Positions 51,731 to 61,972 are shown, numbered from the stretch's first letter. The stretch is DNA of 64,000 bases from CAIVAT01 sp037128705 (GCA_037128705.1 JBAXVX010000006.1:57194-121193); one strand, 5' to 3'. Notes: a model not told the origin generated them from the letters alone. Numbers and translations are program-made.

Positions 51731-54700
51731 TTATTCACTGATTCCATGGCAATTCTTATACTTTTTACCGCTTCCGCATGGGCAGGGATCATTGCGGCCA
51801 ACCTTTTTTTCAACCTTTACCGGCTGTGGGCGTGCCTGTTCCTGCGTTTTTGAATTTGACTGCGACAAAAGATCACTGCGTTCTTCCTTCATGCGGGCCC
51901 GGTCCATTTTACGCGGAGCCTGGGCTTCTTTTACATTTTCGACCTGGATCGGCACATCCGCTTTGATCAGGAAAGAGGTGATCTCCTTGTTGGTACGCTG
52001 AACCATGGTCTTGAACAACTCGAAAGATTCAAACTTGTAAATCAGCAATGGATCCTTCTGCTCGTAGGCTGCATTCTGAACCGATTGTTTCAGATCATCC
52101 ATCTCGCGCAGGTGCTCCTTCCAGGCATTGTCAATCATCCCGAGTACAATCCCCTTTTCGATGCTGAGCACAACCTCCTTGCCTTTGTCTTCATAGGCTT
52201 TCTTCAGGTTTGCCACAGCCTGCATGGTTTTCAGACCATCGGTCACAGGTATCGCAATGTTCTCGTAGCGTGTGTCATTCAGGAACACATCACGGATCAC
52301 CGGGAAGGTTTTCTGGGCAATATGTTCACATTTTGATTTATACCGTTTGTAAATATAACCATACAATTTATCTCCCAGTTCATCAATATTCAATGATCCG
52401 AAATCCGATTCGGAGATGGGCGAATCTGCAGCAAATTCCTTGAGCAGGTCGAGGTTAAAACTATGAAAATCCCTTCTTTCCTGGGAATCCAATACAATGG
52501 TTTCGCACACGTCATAAATCATGTTTGAAATATCCACAGCCAGGCGATCGCCAAAAAGGGCATGGTGTCGTTTCTTATAAATGGCCTCACGCTGAATGTT
52601 CATCACGTCGTCATATTCGAGCAGCCGCTTACGAACGCCAAAGTTGTTCTCCTCCACCTTTTTCTGAGCCCGTTCAATGGATTTGGTGATCATCGAATGC
52701 TGGATCACTTCACCATCCTTGATTCCCATGCGGTCCATGATTTTTGCAATCCGGTCCGACCCGAACATACGCATCAGGTCATCGTCGAGGGAGACAAAGA
52801 ACTGCGAACTTCCCGGGTCACCCTGGCGGCCAGCCCGGCCACGCAACTGGCGGTCGACGCGGCGCGACTCGTGACGTTCTGTACCGATGATGGCCAGACC
52901 GCCTGCATTTTTTACACCCGGTCCCAGTTTGATGTCGGTACCACGACCAGCCATGTTGGTGGCGATCGTGACGGTACCGGCCCGGCCTGCTTCGGCAACT
53001 ATATCTGCTTCCCTTGCATGCAACTTGGCGTTCAGTACATTGTGTGCAACATTTTTTCGCTTCAGCATGCGGCTGAGCAATTCCGACGTCTCCACCGAGG
53101 TTGTTCCCACCAGGCACGGACGCCCAGCCTGGACCAGCTTTTCGATTTCGTCAATGACGGCATTGAATTTTTCCCGCTTGGTCTTGAATACCATATCTTC
53201 ACGGTCGTCACGAACAACCTTCTTGTTGGTCGGTATGACCACAACGTCCAGTTTGTAGATATCCCACAACTCCCCTGCTTCCGTTTCAGCGGTACCGGTC
53301 ATCCCCGCCAGTTTCTTGTACATGCGGAAATAGTTCTGGAGTGTTACCGTAGCGTAGGTTTGCGTGGCTGCTTCGATTTTCACATTTTCCTTTGCCTCAA
53401 TGGCCTGGTGCAATCCGTCGGAATAGCGCCGGCCTTCAAGAATACGGCCCGTCTGTTCATCCACGATCTTCACCTTGTTGTCCATGACCACGTATTCCAC
53501 ATCCTTCTCAAACAAAGCATAGGCTTTGACGAGCTGGTTTACGGTATGGACCCGTTCGGTTTTGATGGAGTAATCGCGCATCAGCTCATCCTTCGTCTCC
53601 TGTTTTTCAATATCTGAAATGTTTTTCTTCTCGAGATCCGCAATCACCGATCCGATGTCAGGAAGAATATAGAAGGTCGGATCTTCATAGGACTCAGTTA
53701 ACAGGTCGATGCCCTTATCGCGCAATTCGATGGTATTATTTTTTTCATCAATGACAAAATAGAGTTCATCATCAATCACAGGCATGTTCTTCGACTGTTC
53801 GGCAAGGTAAAAATTCTCGGTTTTCAGCATCAGGGCCTTCATCCCCGATTCGCTGAGAAATTTGATGAGGGCCTTGTTCTTGGGCAATCCATGATGGGCG
53901 CGAAGCAGCTGTTCTCCCGCCTTTTTCATATTTTCATCATTCTTCGGATCTTCGGACAAGGCCTTTGCATCTGAAAGCAGCTTGGTCACCAGGTTTCTTT
54001 GCGCATTGTACAGCTTGGTAACATTGGGTTTGAGATCATCAAACAACTGGTTCTCTCCCTTTGGTGTAGGACCGGAGATGATGAGCGGTGTCCGGGCATC
54101 ATCAATCAGAACGGAGTCAACCTCATCCACAATGGCGTAATTGTGCGGGCGCTGCACCAGCTCTTCAGGATTGCTGGTCATATTGTCACGCAGGTAATCG
54201 AAACCAAACTCGTTGTTGGTCCCATAGGTAATATCAGCAAGGTAAGCGTCGCGTCTTGCCTGCGAATTAGGCTCATGGCGGTCGATGCAGTCAACCTTCA
54301 GCCCGTGAAATTCAAAGAGGGGCCCCATCCATTCAGAGTCACGTTTGGCCAGGTAATCGTTTACGGTCACAATGTGTACCCCTTTACCAGGCAAGGCATT
54401 CAGAAACATCGGGAGGGTGGCGACCAGCGTTTTTCCTTCCCCGGTGGCCATTTCAGCGATTTTCCCATCGTGCAGCACCACCCCGCCAATTAACTGGCAG
54501 TCGTAGTGAACCATGTCCCAGGTAATCATGTTCCCCCCGGCCGTCCAGCTGTTCCTGAACCGGGCGATATCGCCTTCAATTTCCACATTTGCCTTTCTGG
54601 CGGCCAGGTCTCGGTCGTTCTGGGTTGCAGTTACCTCAACAAATTCATTTTCGAAAAATCTCCTTGCGGTATCCTTCATCACTGAAAATGCTTCCGGCAG

Positions 54701-55018
54701 AATTTCACGCAGGATCTCCTGGGTCAGCTCATACGATTCCTTTTCGAGCCCGTCGAGCACACCATATAACTTTTCCTTTTCATCGATTTCAAGTTCATCG
54801 GAATTGATCTGTTCTTTCAAATCAGCAATTTCCTTTTGCTTCACCGATATGTATTCGCTGATCCTGCGTTTAAAATCAAGGGTACGGGCACGAAGTTCAT
54901 CATTCGAAAGTACTTTGATCTCTTCGTATACCTTCAGGGCCTGGTCAACCATCGGGTTGATTTCCCGGATATCACGCTGGGACTTACTGCCCAGCATTTT
55001 TTTAAAAAAATCTATCAT
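51731..55018 (-). CDS. secA: Preprotein translocase ATPase SecA
   Basis: Drives Sec export by ATP hydrolysis. The 1095-residue protein is long for SecA (about 900 in E. coli) but usual for Bacteroidota, with an extended helical N-terminal region and an insert in the first nucleotide domain. Seen: Walker A region MATGEGKTLVATLP, DEVD box (VDEVDSVLIDDARTP), MAGRGTDIKLG, RGRAGRQGDPG, and the C-terminal zinc motif NDPCPCGSGKKYKNCHG, which binds SecB or ribosomes. Lies between a TlpA-like gene (8-base gap) and pyrH. Confidence 0.98.
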   Translation of the reverse strand: MIDFFKKMLGSKSQRDIREINPMVDQALKVYEEIKVLSNDELRARTLDFKRRISEYISVKQKEIADLKEQINSDELEIDEKEKLYGVLDGLEKESYELTQEILREILPEAFSVMKDTARRFFENEFVEVTATQNDRDLAARKANVEIEGDIARFRNSWTAGGNMITWDMVHYDCQLIGGVVLHDGKIAEMATGEGKTLVATLPMFLNALPGKGVHIVTVNDYLAKRDSEWMGPLFEFHGLKVDCIDRHEPNSQARRDAYLADITYGTNNEFGFDYLRDNMTSNPEELVQRPHNYAIVDEVDSVLIDDARTPLIISGPTPKGENQLFDDLKPNVTKLYNAQRNLVTKLLSDAKALSEDPKNDENMKKAGEQLLRAHHGLPKNKALIKFLSESGMKALMLKTENFYLAEQSKNMPVIDDELYFVIDEKNNTIELRDKGIDLLTESYEDPTFYILPDIGSVIADLEKKNISDIEKQETKDELMRDYSIKTERVHTVNQLVKAYALFEKDVEYVVMDNKVKIVDEQTGRILEGRRYSDGLHQAIEAKENVKIEAATQTYATVTLQNYFRMYKKLAGMTGTAETEAGELWDIYKLDVVVIPTNKKVVRDDREDMVFKTKREKFNAVIDEIEKLVQAGRPCLVGTTSVETSELLSRMLKRKNVAHNVLNAKLHAREADIVAEAGRAGTVTIATNMAGRGTDIKLGPGVKNAGGLAIIGTERHESRRVDRQLRGRAGRQGDPGSSQFFVSLDDDLMRMFGSDRIAKIMDRMGIKDGEVIQHSMITKSIERAQKKVEENNFGVRKRLLEYDDVMNIQREAIYKKRHHALFGDRLAVDISNMIYDVCETIVLDSQERRDFHSFNLDLLKEFAADSPISESDFGSLNIDELGDKLYGYIYKRYKSKCEHIAQKTFPVIRDVFLNDTRYENIAIPVTDGLKTMQAVANLKKAYEDKGKEVVLSIEKGIVLGMIDNAWKEHLREMDDLKQSVQNAAYEQKDPLLIYKFESFELFKTMVQRTNKEITSFLIKADVPIQVENVKEAQAPRKMDRARMKEERSDLLSQSNSKTQEQARPQPVKVEKKVGRNDPCPCGSGKKYKNCHGISE

Positions 55019-55026
55019 GATTCTGT

Positions 55027-56433
55027 CTACTCCTCTGATATTTTTTGTAATTCGGCTTCCAATCCGTTACTCGGTTGTGCGGCCGGATATTTATAAATTT
55101 TTCCCTCTTTATCTATCAGGACAAACAATGGATAAGTACCCACATCATAGTCTTTCAACACCTCAACGTGATCACCAATATGCACAAATGTCCAGATGAA
55201 ATTTTTCTTCAGTTTAATAAAAAAAAGCATTTTCGTAAATGATTTATCAGCCGAAACGCTGATAAACTGTACTTTATCCTTGAAGGAATCATACAATGGC
55301 CTGATCATTTCCATCTCCGACAAACATGCATCACAATAGGTTGTCCAGAAACACAAAACCACCGGTTTCCCGCGCAGGTTCTTCAATGACACCTCTTTTT
55401 GGTCGCGGTTTAGCAGGGTGAAATCCGGCGCCAGGGTTCCGGGCTTCAGCTTTGTCAGCAGGCTGATCATGTTCCCGGCCACTTCACGGTTCTCAGCGAA
55501 GGGTGATTTTTCGCCGGCGCGTTTGATAACAGAAAGAACTTCAGCCTGGTCATAACCCGGCGTACTGTATAATTCCATCATGCCCTTCAGCATGACCAGC
55601 TCCCGCAAACGGTTATTTTTAAGCAAGGTATCTGCCGTCATGCTCTTTAATACTCCGGCATATGGATCGGCAGATTTCAGAACAGGATGCAAATCAATCT
55701 TTCTGAGAACATTCGATGTGACCGTAAGATACCTGGAGAAATAATTGTTAAAAAAATCCATGTACTCCAGGTTATTATACAATACCGGTTTGTCTGAAAA
55801 ATATTTTTTTGCAAGCTGTGACTGGTTATAATATTGGGTCAGTTGCTCCAGGGAGGCTATTTTGTAAGAGATATGGTTAATAAAATATGGATTTTTCACA
55901 TTTCCGAACCGCTGGTTTATCCGGATCCGGAATGTGTCAAGCAACACCTTGTTGCGGTCATGGTACAGCGCATTGAAATTCTGCGTCAGAAAACCACTGT
56001 ACAGGGAATCAAATTCGCCAACCAGGTTATTGAGCTCAGAAGAATCGGCATTGATGATGGAACAATTCAGACTTTGTGATTCCAACAGCGGGTCTACCTC
56101 TGTATATACATCATCATCGGGCGGGTAAATCCTGAGATCATATTTCCCTGATGGTTCAAGGATCAGTTCTGACCGGTGGAAGTCGATAAAGACTGATGCT
56201 ACCGTAATTTTATCGAGTGCTACAGAGATGGTGAAGCGCCCTGCTGAATCAACCCGGGCCGATCCCAGCGGTTTTTCCCAGAAGGTGATCAGGTCACCGG
56301 GGGCACTTACCCTGATCAATTTTCGTTCAGCACCCGGGGCGGTTCCGCTGATGATGGTTTTTTGGGACAATGCCAGATCATGGCAGAATAAAGCAGTCCC
56401 TAAAATTAAAAAGTATCTCAATGTCCAATGCAC
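55027..56433 (-). CDS. TlpA-family thiol-disulfide protein
   Basis: Exported 468-residue protein with a C-terminal thioredoxin domain: PGTLAPDFTLLNRDQKEVSL leading to VLCFWTTYCDACLSEME, with the redox pair Cys367/Cys370, and VGTYPLFVLIDKEGKI holding the cis-Pro. The first two thirds (about 25-320) are a DUF4369-like beta domain plus a helical region of unknown role, the usual layout for Bacteroidota TlpA-like proteins acting in the periplasm. Start is GTG at 56433. No ATG gives a signal peptide, and GTG yields HWTLRYFLILGTALFCHDLALS. A -7 box lies 20 bases upstream. Confidence 0.88.
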   Translation of the reverse strand: MHWTLRYFLILGTALFCHDLALSQKTIISGTAPGAERKLIRVSAPGDLITFWEKPLGSARVDSAGRFTISVALDKITVASVFIDFHRSELILEPSGKYDLRIYPPDDDVYTEVDPLLESQSLNCSIINADSSELNNLVGEFDSLYSGFLTQNFNALYHDRNKVLLDTFRIRINQRFGNVKNPYFINHISYKIASLEQLTQYYNQSQLAKKYFSDKPVLYNNLEYMDFFNNYFSRYLTVTSNVLRKIDLHPVLKSADPYAGVLKSMTADTLLKNNRLRELVMLKGMMELYSTPGYDQAEVLSVIKRAGEKSPFAENREVAGNMISLLTKLKPGTLAPDFTLLNRDQKEVSLKNLRGKPVVLCFWTTYCDACLSEMEMIRPLYDSFKDKVQFISVSADKSFTKMLFFIKLKKNFIWTFVHIGDHVEVLKDYDVGTYPLFVLIDKEGKIYKYPAAQPSNGLEAELQKISEE

Positions 56434-56452
56434 AACTACCCGGTTTAACCGG

Positions 56453-56460
56453 CAAAGGTA
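56453..56460 (-). promoter_or_regulatory. -7 box for TlpA-like gene (and perhaps secA)
   Basis: Reads TACCTTTG on the minus strand, matching TAnnTTTG, 20 bases before the GTG start. Confidence 0.42.
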
Positions 56461-56498
56461 AGAAAAAGGGAGGGATTAGCCGTCAATGGTTGAGAAAG

Positions 56499-59400
56499 CT
56501 ATTTTTTCACAATTTTCCTGAATTCAAAAGATCTCCCGTTCTCAAATTTGATCATGTACAGTCCGGGGGTAAAACCGGTTGTTTTAACAACAGTTCTGTC
56601 CGACAGGTTCCCTTTAAAGACAGTGTTTCCGGTTGAACTCACAATTTCAAAGCGGATGTTCTGTAAATTCCCCGTGATTTCAATCATTAATTCTCCGGAT
56701 ACCGGATTCGGGAAAACATTGATTTTTCCATTGTTCGCAACAGAGCCAATACCCACATTGGTGATCGTGATGATGTTGGATGGTTCAGAACTGCATACCT
56801 CCAGCGTAACGATGACATGGAAATCTCCGTTGGCGGTAACGGTATAATTCTGGTTCGTTTCCCCGGCAATCAACCCGTTTTGATCATACCACTGATTCCC
56901 TGCCGGAGCATCGGAATGCAATACAAAACCGTTTTGTGTTATCGCAGGTGTCGGGGGTGTCAAGGGCTGTGGATTGATCACGACATCGGCCGATGCAACG
57001 GATGTGCATCCCTCTTCACTGGTTACGGTAAACTGATAAGTTCCGGAAATAAGTCCCGATATTATTGTCTCCGTTCCTGTTCCGGTGATGCTGCCCGGGT
57101 TTATCGTCCAGGTTCCGGATGATGGCAAGCCAGTCAGTACAACACTTCCCGTAGCGGTGGTACAGGAAGGCTGGTTGATGGTTCCCGCGACAGGAGCCAA
57201 TGGCGTAACCGGCTGGGCATTGATCACCACATTCTCTGAAGGCAGGGAGGTGCAATTTTCAGCACTTGTAACTGTAAAGTTATAGGTTCCCTCGGCAAGT
57301 CCGGCTATCGTGATAGTTGATCCCGCGCCGGTGATCCCCCCGGGATTTATTATCCAAATACCTGAAACAGGTAAACCTTCTAAAACAACGCTCCCTGTTG
57401 CTTCGGTACAGGTGGGCTGTGTGATGGTCCCGACCACCGGGGCCGATGGAGCAGTACAGGTATAGTAAACAGGCGTTTCCCAAAGTCCCCTTCCGAAAGT
57501 AGCTGCCCGTAAAATACTGTTCTGCGGACTGGAGGCATAGTAAATTTCCACCTCTCCAATTTTAACATTCGGCAAACCTGTGCTGTAGGGCACCCAATTG
57601 TCAGAACCCTTTTTAAAGTAAACGCCAAGCTCGGTACCTGCATACAGCTGAACTTCCGCGGTTGACTGTTTATTCTGCACAACCGCATAGGCCGGGATTT
57701 GCGGAAGCCCGCTTGAGATATTTATCCAGGAAGTACCGCCATCAGCTGATTGGTAAAGGTTGTTATTGTTATACCCGCCCAGCGTGACCCATATCGTATT
57801 TTCGTCATCCTCTTTTACAGTAACGTAGGTGATACTTCCTGAACTCACCGGTAAAGTGCCGGTAATGTCGGTCCAGCCAGTTCCGCCATTGATGGTTTTC
57901 CATAAAGTTGTCTGGTTTGCAACATACAGAACCTGTGTATTTGATGGAGCAATGGCCATGGAACGGATCTTATTCGAAGTGTTCATCGTCGAAATCTTCA
58001 CCCAGCTCGTTCCCCTGTTCGTTGTTTTCCATATGTCGGCATAACCCGCATACAGGGTCTGTGCATTGTCAGGATCAATGATATAGGGGGTAACCCATGC
58101 ACCATTACCGGCTCCCGAAGGCTGAATGGCATTTGCAGTAGCCCAGTGATTTGTAGTCCGGTCGATCTGGCCATTTACGTATGTACCATACTGAACATTG
58201 ACATTGGTATAATCTATCAGGCACTCCATGCCATCTCCGCCTTTTACATCTTCCCATGATCCGCCGGATAAAAGTTTGGTCCCGTTGTCCTGCAAACCGG
58301 TGATGACTTCATTGGAAACCGTTGCTGAAACACTGAGTTTATACATCTGACTGATCACTATGCCATTGGTTTTATCCGCCCACCCGGTTCCATTATTGGA
58401 TGAAAAATAGACACCTCCGTCATTGGTCTCAAACAGATCGCCATTGCTGCGGAATGATAAATTATGTTTATCTGCATGCACGGCCGGAACGCCATCACCC
58501 CACCAATGATTGACAATTGACCATGATGCACCACCTGAAAGTGAACGCCAGGTGTTTACGCCCCCCACCAGCAGGATATTCGCGTTGGAGGGAGAAACAG
58601 CAAGGCTTAAATCGTACCAGCCCTGACCGCCTGAGTCACCGCCGTTGGAACTCCATCCCAGTAAATTGAGGGTTGTTCCCGAGAAAACCTGTGTGTAAGC
58701 CGCCCCGCTGTTGGTCGATTTGTATATTCCATACAAGCCGCTGCCTGAATTTACGGCTATGGCATATACCCATGTGGGCTGAATAGGTGTAACTGCCAGT
58801 TCAATCCTGTAGGCGCTCGAATTGGTGAAAGCCTGGGTCCAGGTTCCTCCCCCATTGGCTGAGAGATAAATCTGACCGGTTTTTGTTGAGCCGTAAAGTG
58901 TATTAAAATCCCCGGGTTTAAATTCCATATCAATAAAATCAGTCGCTGTCAACTGCGTATTCCAGGTTGTGCCTCCGTTTGTGGTAATATATACCCCGTT
59001 TGTTGTTGCGGCGATAAGGTTCTGATTGTTATTCGGGTCCAGCAAAATCCGGTTGACCATTTTTCCGTCTGAAATGTCAAAAGCGATCCCTGTTGCATTC
59101 CAGGTTGAGCCGCCATCTGTCGACTTCAGCACGCCGATGCTGCGGTTATCCCAGTGGTCCTTATCTCCGGTGGCGATATAAATTGTATTTGATGTGGCAT
59201 AATCTGCCGGAATGACGATGTCACTGACAGCGAGCACGCCATTGTTGTTGGTCAGACAGCTCCATGATGAACCGTTATTTATGGTAACCCACAATCCGCC
59301 CGCAGCTGTCCCGACCCAATAGGTGTTTAAATCGGCAGGATGAAAGGCAATGCAGTTTATCCGGCCAATGCCGTTATACCCGCCAAGCGAAGTGTCAGGG

Positions 59401-59765
59401 CCCAATTGGGTCCAGTTTGCCGAGACCGGTGATTTTAACTGAGGATGGGCTTTTAAATATGCTTTATAAATTTCTTCCGCGGTTTGTTTCGGGAATTCAC
59501 CTGTTGCAGGATTTACCTTACTTTCCATTTCATACTCCCAACGCTTGAACTGTTTCCAGCCCATGGCTTTTTTCTTCACTCCATTTTCGAGATAAAATCC
59601 CTTGTCAACGTTGTAGGGAGCCCAGTAGGTTTCAAAAGCATTCCTGTAGTCAAAAAGGGTTAATTCTCCTTTGGATTTGTCCGATGGTAAATTTCTTACC
59701 CAGGCCTGTGAAAACGAAGCCGATGCGAACAGCATGAACAACAAAAAAAAACAGATCTTTTTCAT
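56499..59765 (-). CDS. BNR/sialidase-like repeat protein with T9SS type A sorting domain
   Basis: Exported 1088-residue protein. A signal peptide (1-19, FSQA) precedes a YCF48/sortilin-like beta-propeller of many NNGGTTWN/SADGGTSW-type blades (about 110-770). Two near-identical repeats of about 85 residues follow (starting PVVGTITQPTCTEATGS and PVAGTINQPSCTTATGS). The end is a Por secretion tail (NVFPNPVSGELMIEI, STGNTVF, GLYMIKFENGRSFEFRKIVKK). The tail directs export through the type IX system and cell-surface attachment. Propellers of this kind occur in adhesins and sialidase-like enzymes. I see no catalytic set of a GH33 sialidase, so an enzymatic role is not supported. Confidence 0.9.
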   Translation of the reverse strand: MKKICFFLLFMLFASASFSQAWVRNLPSDKSKGELTLFDYRNAFETYWAPYNVDKGFYLENGVKKKAMGWKQFKRWEYEMESKVNPATGEFPKQTAEEIYKAYLKAHPQLKSPVSANWTQLGPDTSLGGYNGIGRINCIAFHPADLNTYWVGTAAGGLWVTINNGSSWSCLTNNNGVLAVSDIVIPADYATSNTIYIATGDKDHWDNRSIGVLKSTDGGSTWNATGIAFDISDGKMVNRILLDPNNNQNLIAATTNGVYITTNGGTTWNTQLTATDFIDMEFKPGDFNTLYGSTKTGQIYLSANGGGTWTQAFTNSSAYRIELAVTPIQPTWVYAIAVNSGSGLYGIYKSTNSGAAYTQVFSGTTLNLLGWSSNGGDSGGQGWYDLSLAVSPSNANILLVGGVNTWRSLSGGASWSIVNHWWGDGVPAVHADKHNLSFRSNGDLFETNDGGVYFSSNNGTGWADKTNGIVISQMYKLSVSATVSNEVITGLQDNGTKLLSGGSWEDVKGGDGMECLIDYTNVNVQYGTYVNGQIDRTTNHWATANAIQPSGAGNGAWVTPYIIDPDNAQTLYAGYADIWKTTNRGTSWVKISTMNTSNKIRSMAIAPSNTQVLYVANQTTLWKTINGGTGWTDITGTLPVSSGSITYVTVKEDDENTIWVTLGGYNNNNLYQSADGGTSWINISSGLPQIPAYAVVQNKQSTAEVQLYAGTELGVYFKKGSDNWVPYSTGLPNVKIGEVEIYYASSPQNSILRAATFGRGLWETPVYYTCTAPSAPVVGTITQPTCTEATGSVVLEGLPVSGIWIINPGGITGAGSTITIAGLAEGTYNFTVTSAENCTSLPSENVVINAQPVTPLAPVAGTINQPSCTTATGSVVLTGLPSSGTWTINPGSITGTGTETIISGLISGTYQFTVTSEEGCTSVASADVVINPQPLTPPTPAITQNGFVLHSDAPAGNQWYDQNGLIAGETNQNYTVTANGDFHVIVTLEVCSSEPSNIITITNVGIGSVANNGKINVFPNPVSGELMIEITGNLQNIRFEIVSSTGNTVFKGNLSDRTVVKTTGFTPGLYMIKFENGRSFEFRKIVKK

Positions 59766-59802
59766 AAAAATTATTTATTGAGTCTGACAATTATCAGTCC
59801 TG

Positions 59803-60261
59803 TCACAGGGTGATGCCGGCAGGAACGAACTGGGTGACATCTCCCCCGTTGCGGATAATATCCCTTACGATGGAGGAGCTCAGCGAAGCGAATTCAGGTT
59901 CACAAAGCAGGAACACCGTTTCGATACCCGGGAACATCAGTTTGTTCATCTGCCCTATTCCGCGTTCGAATTCGAAATCGGACGATGTGCGAAGCCCGCG
60001 AAGGATAAAACCAGCCTTGTTTTTCCGGCAAAAATCAACCGTCAGGCCCGAATAACAATCAATTTCAATACGCGGGTTGCCTGCAAAAATTTCATTCAGC
60101 CAGGCCAGTCTTTTTTCAAGCGGGAACAATGATTTTTTTTCTCCGTTTTCGCCAATGGCAATGATCACCCTGTCGAACAGCGGAAGGGCCCGCCGGATGA
60201 TTGATTCATGTCCCTTTGTCACCGGGTCGAAGGAGCCGGGGAACACGGCAATTCTTTCCAT
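59803..60261 (-). CDS. coaD: Phosphopantetheine adenylyltransferase
   Basis: Penultimate step of coenzyme A synthesis. The 152-residue protein has the nucleotidyltransferase motif AVFPGSFDPVTKGH, FCRKNKAGFILRGLRTSSDFEFE and the C-terminal SSSIVRDIIRNGGDV, all standard CoaD signatures. A promoter box lies 20 bases upstream. Confidence 0.97.
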   Translation of the reverse strand: MERIAVFPGSFDPVTKGHESIIRRALPLFDRVIIAIGENGEKKSLFPLEKRLAWLNEIFAGNPRIEIDCYSGLTVDFCRKNKAGFILRGLRTSSDFEFERGIGQMNKLMFPGIETVFLLCEPEFASLSSSIVRDIIRNGGDVTQFVPAGITL

Positions 60262-60281
60262 TCAATGTGTATTTGAACCGA

Positions 60282-60289
60282 CAAAGATA
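60282..60289 (-). promoter_or_regulatory. -7 box for coaD
   Basis: Reads TATCTTTG on the minus strand, matching TAnnTTTG. Confidence 0.42.
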
Positions 60290-60312
60290 ATCATTAGGGA
60301 ATGATTGAAGGA

Positions 60313-61110
60313 CTATTCGAATGTAAAGGAGAGCTGGAAAATTTTCGAACTCACTTTATCGATGGATTCCGTATAGATATTATTTTCCCGGTTAAGCACA
60401 TCGGTAAAACCATACATCATTTTGAGCTCGACCCCGAATTTGAACCATTCATTGTAAAAATCAAATCCAACGCCGGCTTCGGCATAGAAATCATTCTGGT
60501 TGAATTTTACAATTTTTTCACTGCTGTTTTTCTCACGCTTCTTAGCCTGGGAAGCAAGGTCGAGGGAGTACTGCGCACCTGCCATCACATAGGGTCTGAA
60601 ATTGTTATACCTTAAAGCCTTATACCTGACCTCAATCGGGAAGTTGATATAGGTTGAAGGAACTTTTTTGTTAATGACCAGATTGTCGACCTTTGGCTTT
60701 TTGGCGCCATCCAGGGTGGAATATGTTTCAATGTTGTAGATCAAAGTACGGTCACCAAAGGAAAGTGAGGGGATGAACCGGAGATCAAGATGGTCTCCCA
60801 TCCGCATGTTTGCCAGGATACTGATGACAAATCCCGGGATGGGTGAAGAATTGATGGAGAGAACACGGGCAGAATCAGGTAAAGGGAGAATGTCGGGAAT
60901 GTATTCAGCGGTGAACATGCGGGTATTGAGGTCGGCGATGGGCCGGATGGTGGCAAAACTCTGGTTGATGCCAAGCACAAATCCAAAGCGGAATCTATCC
61001 TGATCAAAGGTGGGCATATTGAGTACCGCCATCCGCTGGCTCTTCGCGACAAAGGGATGAGCCATGATGAGAAAAAGCAGGATTAAAGCGCTAAGCCGTT
61101 GAATCTTCAA
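60313..61110 (-). CDS. porT: PorT-like outer-membrane beta-barrel protein (T9SS)
   Basis: A 265-residue protein with signal peptide (1-24) and an eight-strand-type barrel (FRFGFVLGINQSFATIRP, HLDLRFIPSLSFGDRTL, NFRPYVMAGAQYSLDL, EAGVGFDFYNEWFKFGVELKM, ending SFTFE). Size, pattern and its place directly downstream of menG/ubiE are those of porT, needed for type IX secretion in Flavobacterium and Porphyromonas. Two predicted T9SS cargoes are in this window. The barrel alone could be another PorT-family protein, so the symbol rests partly on synteny. Confidence 0.8.
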   Translation of the reverse strand: MKIQRLSALILLFLIMAHPFVAKSQRMAVLNMPTFDQDRFRFGFVLGINQSFATIRPIADLNTRMFTAEYIPDILPLPDSARVLSINSSPIPGFVISILANMRMGDHLDLRFIPSLSFGDRTLIYNIETYSTLDGAKKPKVDNLVINKKVPSTYINFPIEVRYKALRYNNFRPYVMAGAQYSLDLASQAKKREKNSSEKIVKFNQNDFYAEAGVGFDFYNEWFKFGVELKMMYGFTDVLNRENNIYTESIDKVSSKIFQLSFTFE

Positions 61111-61156
61111 TGAAGTACCGTGAGAAATATGAGATATTAACGTTGGTTTATGGAAT

Positions 61157-61858
61157 TTATTTTTCAGCCAGGTAGATCGATGCTATTCCGGAATTGAGAC
61201 TCCTCCTCCCGGCCTTGATTAATCCAAGTCCGGAGAGAATGTCCACAAACTTTTGTCCTGAGGGAAAGGCGGCCACTGATTCCGGAAGGTAGGTGTAGGC
61301 TTTGCGGTTACCTGAGATGATCCGGCCCATCACCGGGATAACAAAGCGGGAATATATCCGATAGAGCTGTTTCATCGGGAATGAGGAGGGATGGGAAAAT
61401 TCAAGGATCAGCATGACCCCGCCCGGCCGAAGCACCCTTTTCATCTCCTTTAGCCCCAATTCAAGGTTTTCGAAATTTCGCACCCCGAAAGCTACCGTAA
61501 TTGCTTCGAAGGTGTTATCGGAAAAGGGAATTTTTTCGGCATCAGCCCGGCGCAAGGTGATCACCTGGTTCAAACCTTTTTGATTGATCTTCTGCCGGCC
61601 GATCTCCAGCATTTTCTCGGAGATGTCGATCCCGACGATTTTTTGTGGTTTGATCTGTTCAATCGCAATGGCAAGATCTCCTGTCCCGGTTGCTACATCG
61701 AGTACTGAATTCGGATGATAGGTTTTCAGGATGCTGACCAGTGTTTTACGCCAGCGGTAATCAATACCAAAGGAAAGAAAATGATTGAGAAAGTCATACT
61801 TTGGGGAGATGTCGTCAAACATCACGCGTACGGCCTCCTTTTTGGATACTTCAATCAT
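61157..61858 (-). CDS. menG: Demethylmenaquinone methyltransferase
   Basis: SAM-dependent C-methylation in menaquinone synthesis (UbiE/MenG family). The 233 residues show SPKYDFLNHFLSFGIDYRWR, the SAM loop VLDVATGTGDLAI, FEAITVAFGVRNFENLELGL and LIKAGRRSLNSGIASIY near the end. Menaquinone would be the quinone pool for the respiratory cluster. The start is preceded on its 5' side by the octamer array at 61867. Confidence 0.95.
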   Translation of the reverse strand: MIEVSKKEAVRVMFDDISPKYDFLNHFLSFGIDYRWRKTLVSILKTYHPNSVLDVATGTGDLAIAIEQIKPQKIVGIDISEKMLEIGRQKINQKGLNQVITLRRADAEKIPFSDNTFEAITVAFGVRNFENLELGLKEMKRVLRPGGVMLILEFSHPSSFPMKQLYRIYSRFVIPVMGRIISGNRKAYTYLPESVAAFPSGQKFVDILSGLGLIKAGRRSLNSGIASIYLAEK

Positions 61859-61866
61859 GGTTTAAT

Positions 61867-61914
61867 GTAACAGGGTAACAGGGTGACAAGGTAACAAGGT
61901 GACAGGGTGACAAG
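61867..61914 (+). repeat. Six GTRACARG octamers upstream of menG
   Basis: Consecutive octamers GTAACAGG (twice), GTGACAAG, GTAACAAG, GTGACAGG, GTGACAAG. They lie eight bases upstream of the menG ATG (minus-strand gene) and downstream of the tsf terminator. The stop triplets TAA/TGA are on the non-coding strand here. Confidence 0.88.
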
Positions 61915-61972
61915 GTATGATAGATTCTGCAGGTTGTATTGGTTGTCACTTTGCATTTGCGAATTAAAACAA

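Noticed and set aside
52562..53617. 351-codon open frame on the plus strand
   Set aside because: Antisense to secA. No family resemblance.
56499..59765. Sialidase assignment for the T9SS propeller protein
   Set aside because: Propeller blades are present but no Arg triad, Tyr/Glu nucleophile pair or FRIP motif of GH33 was seen.
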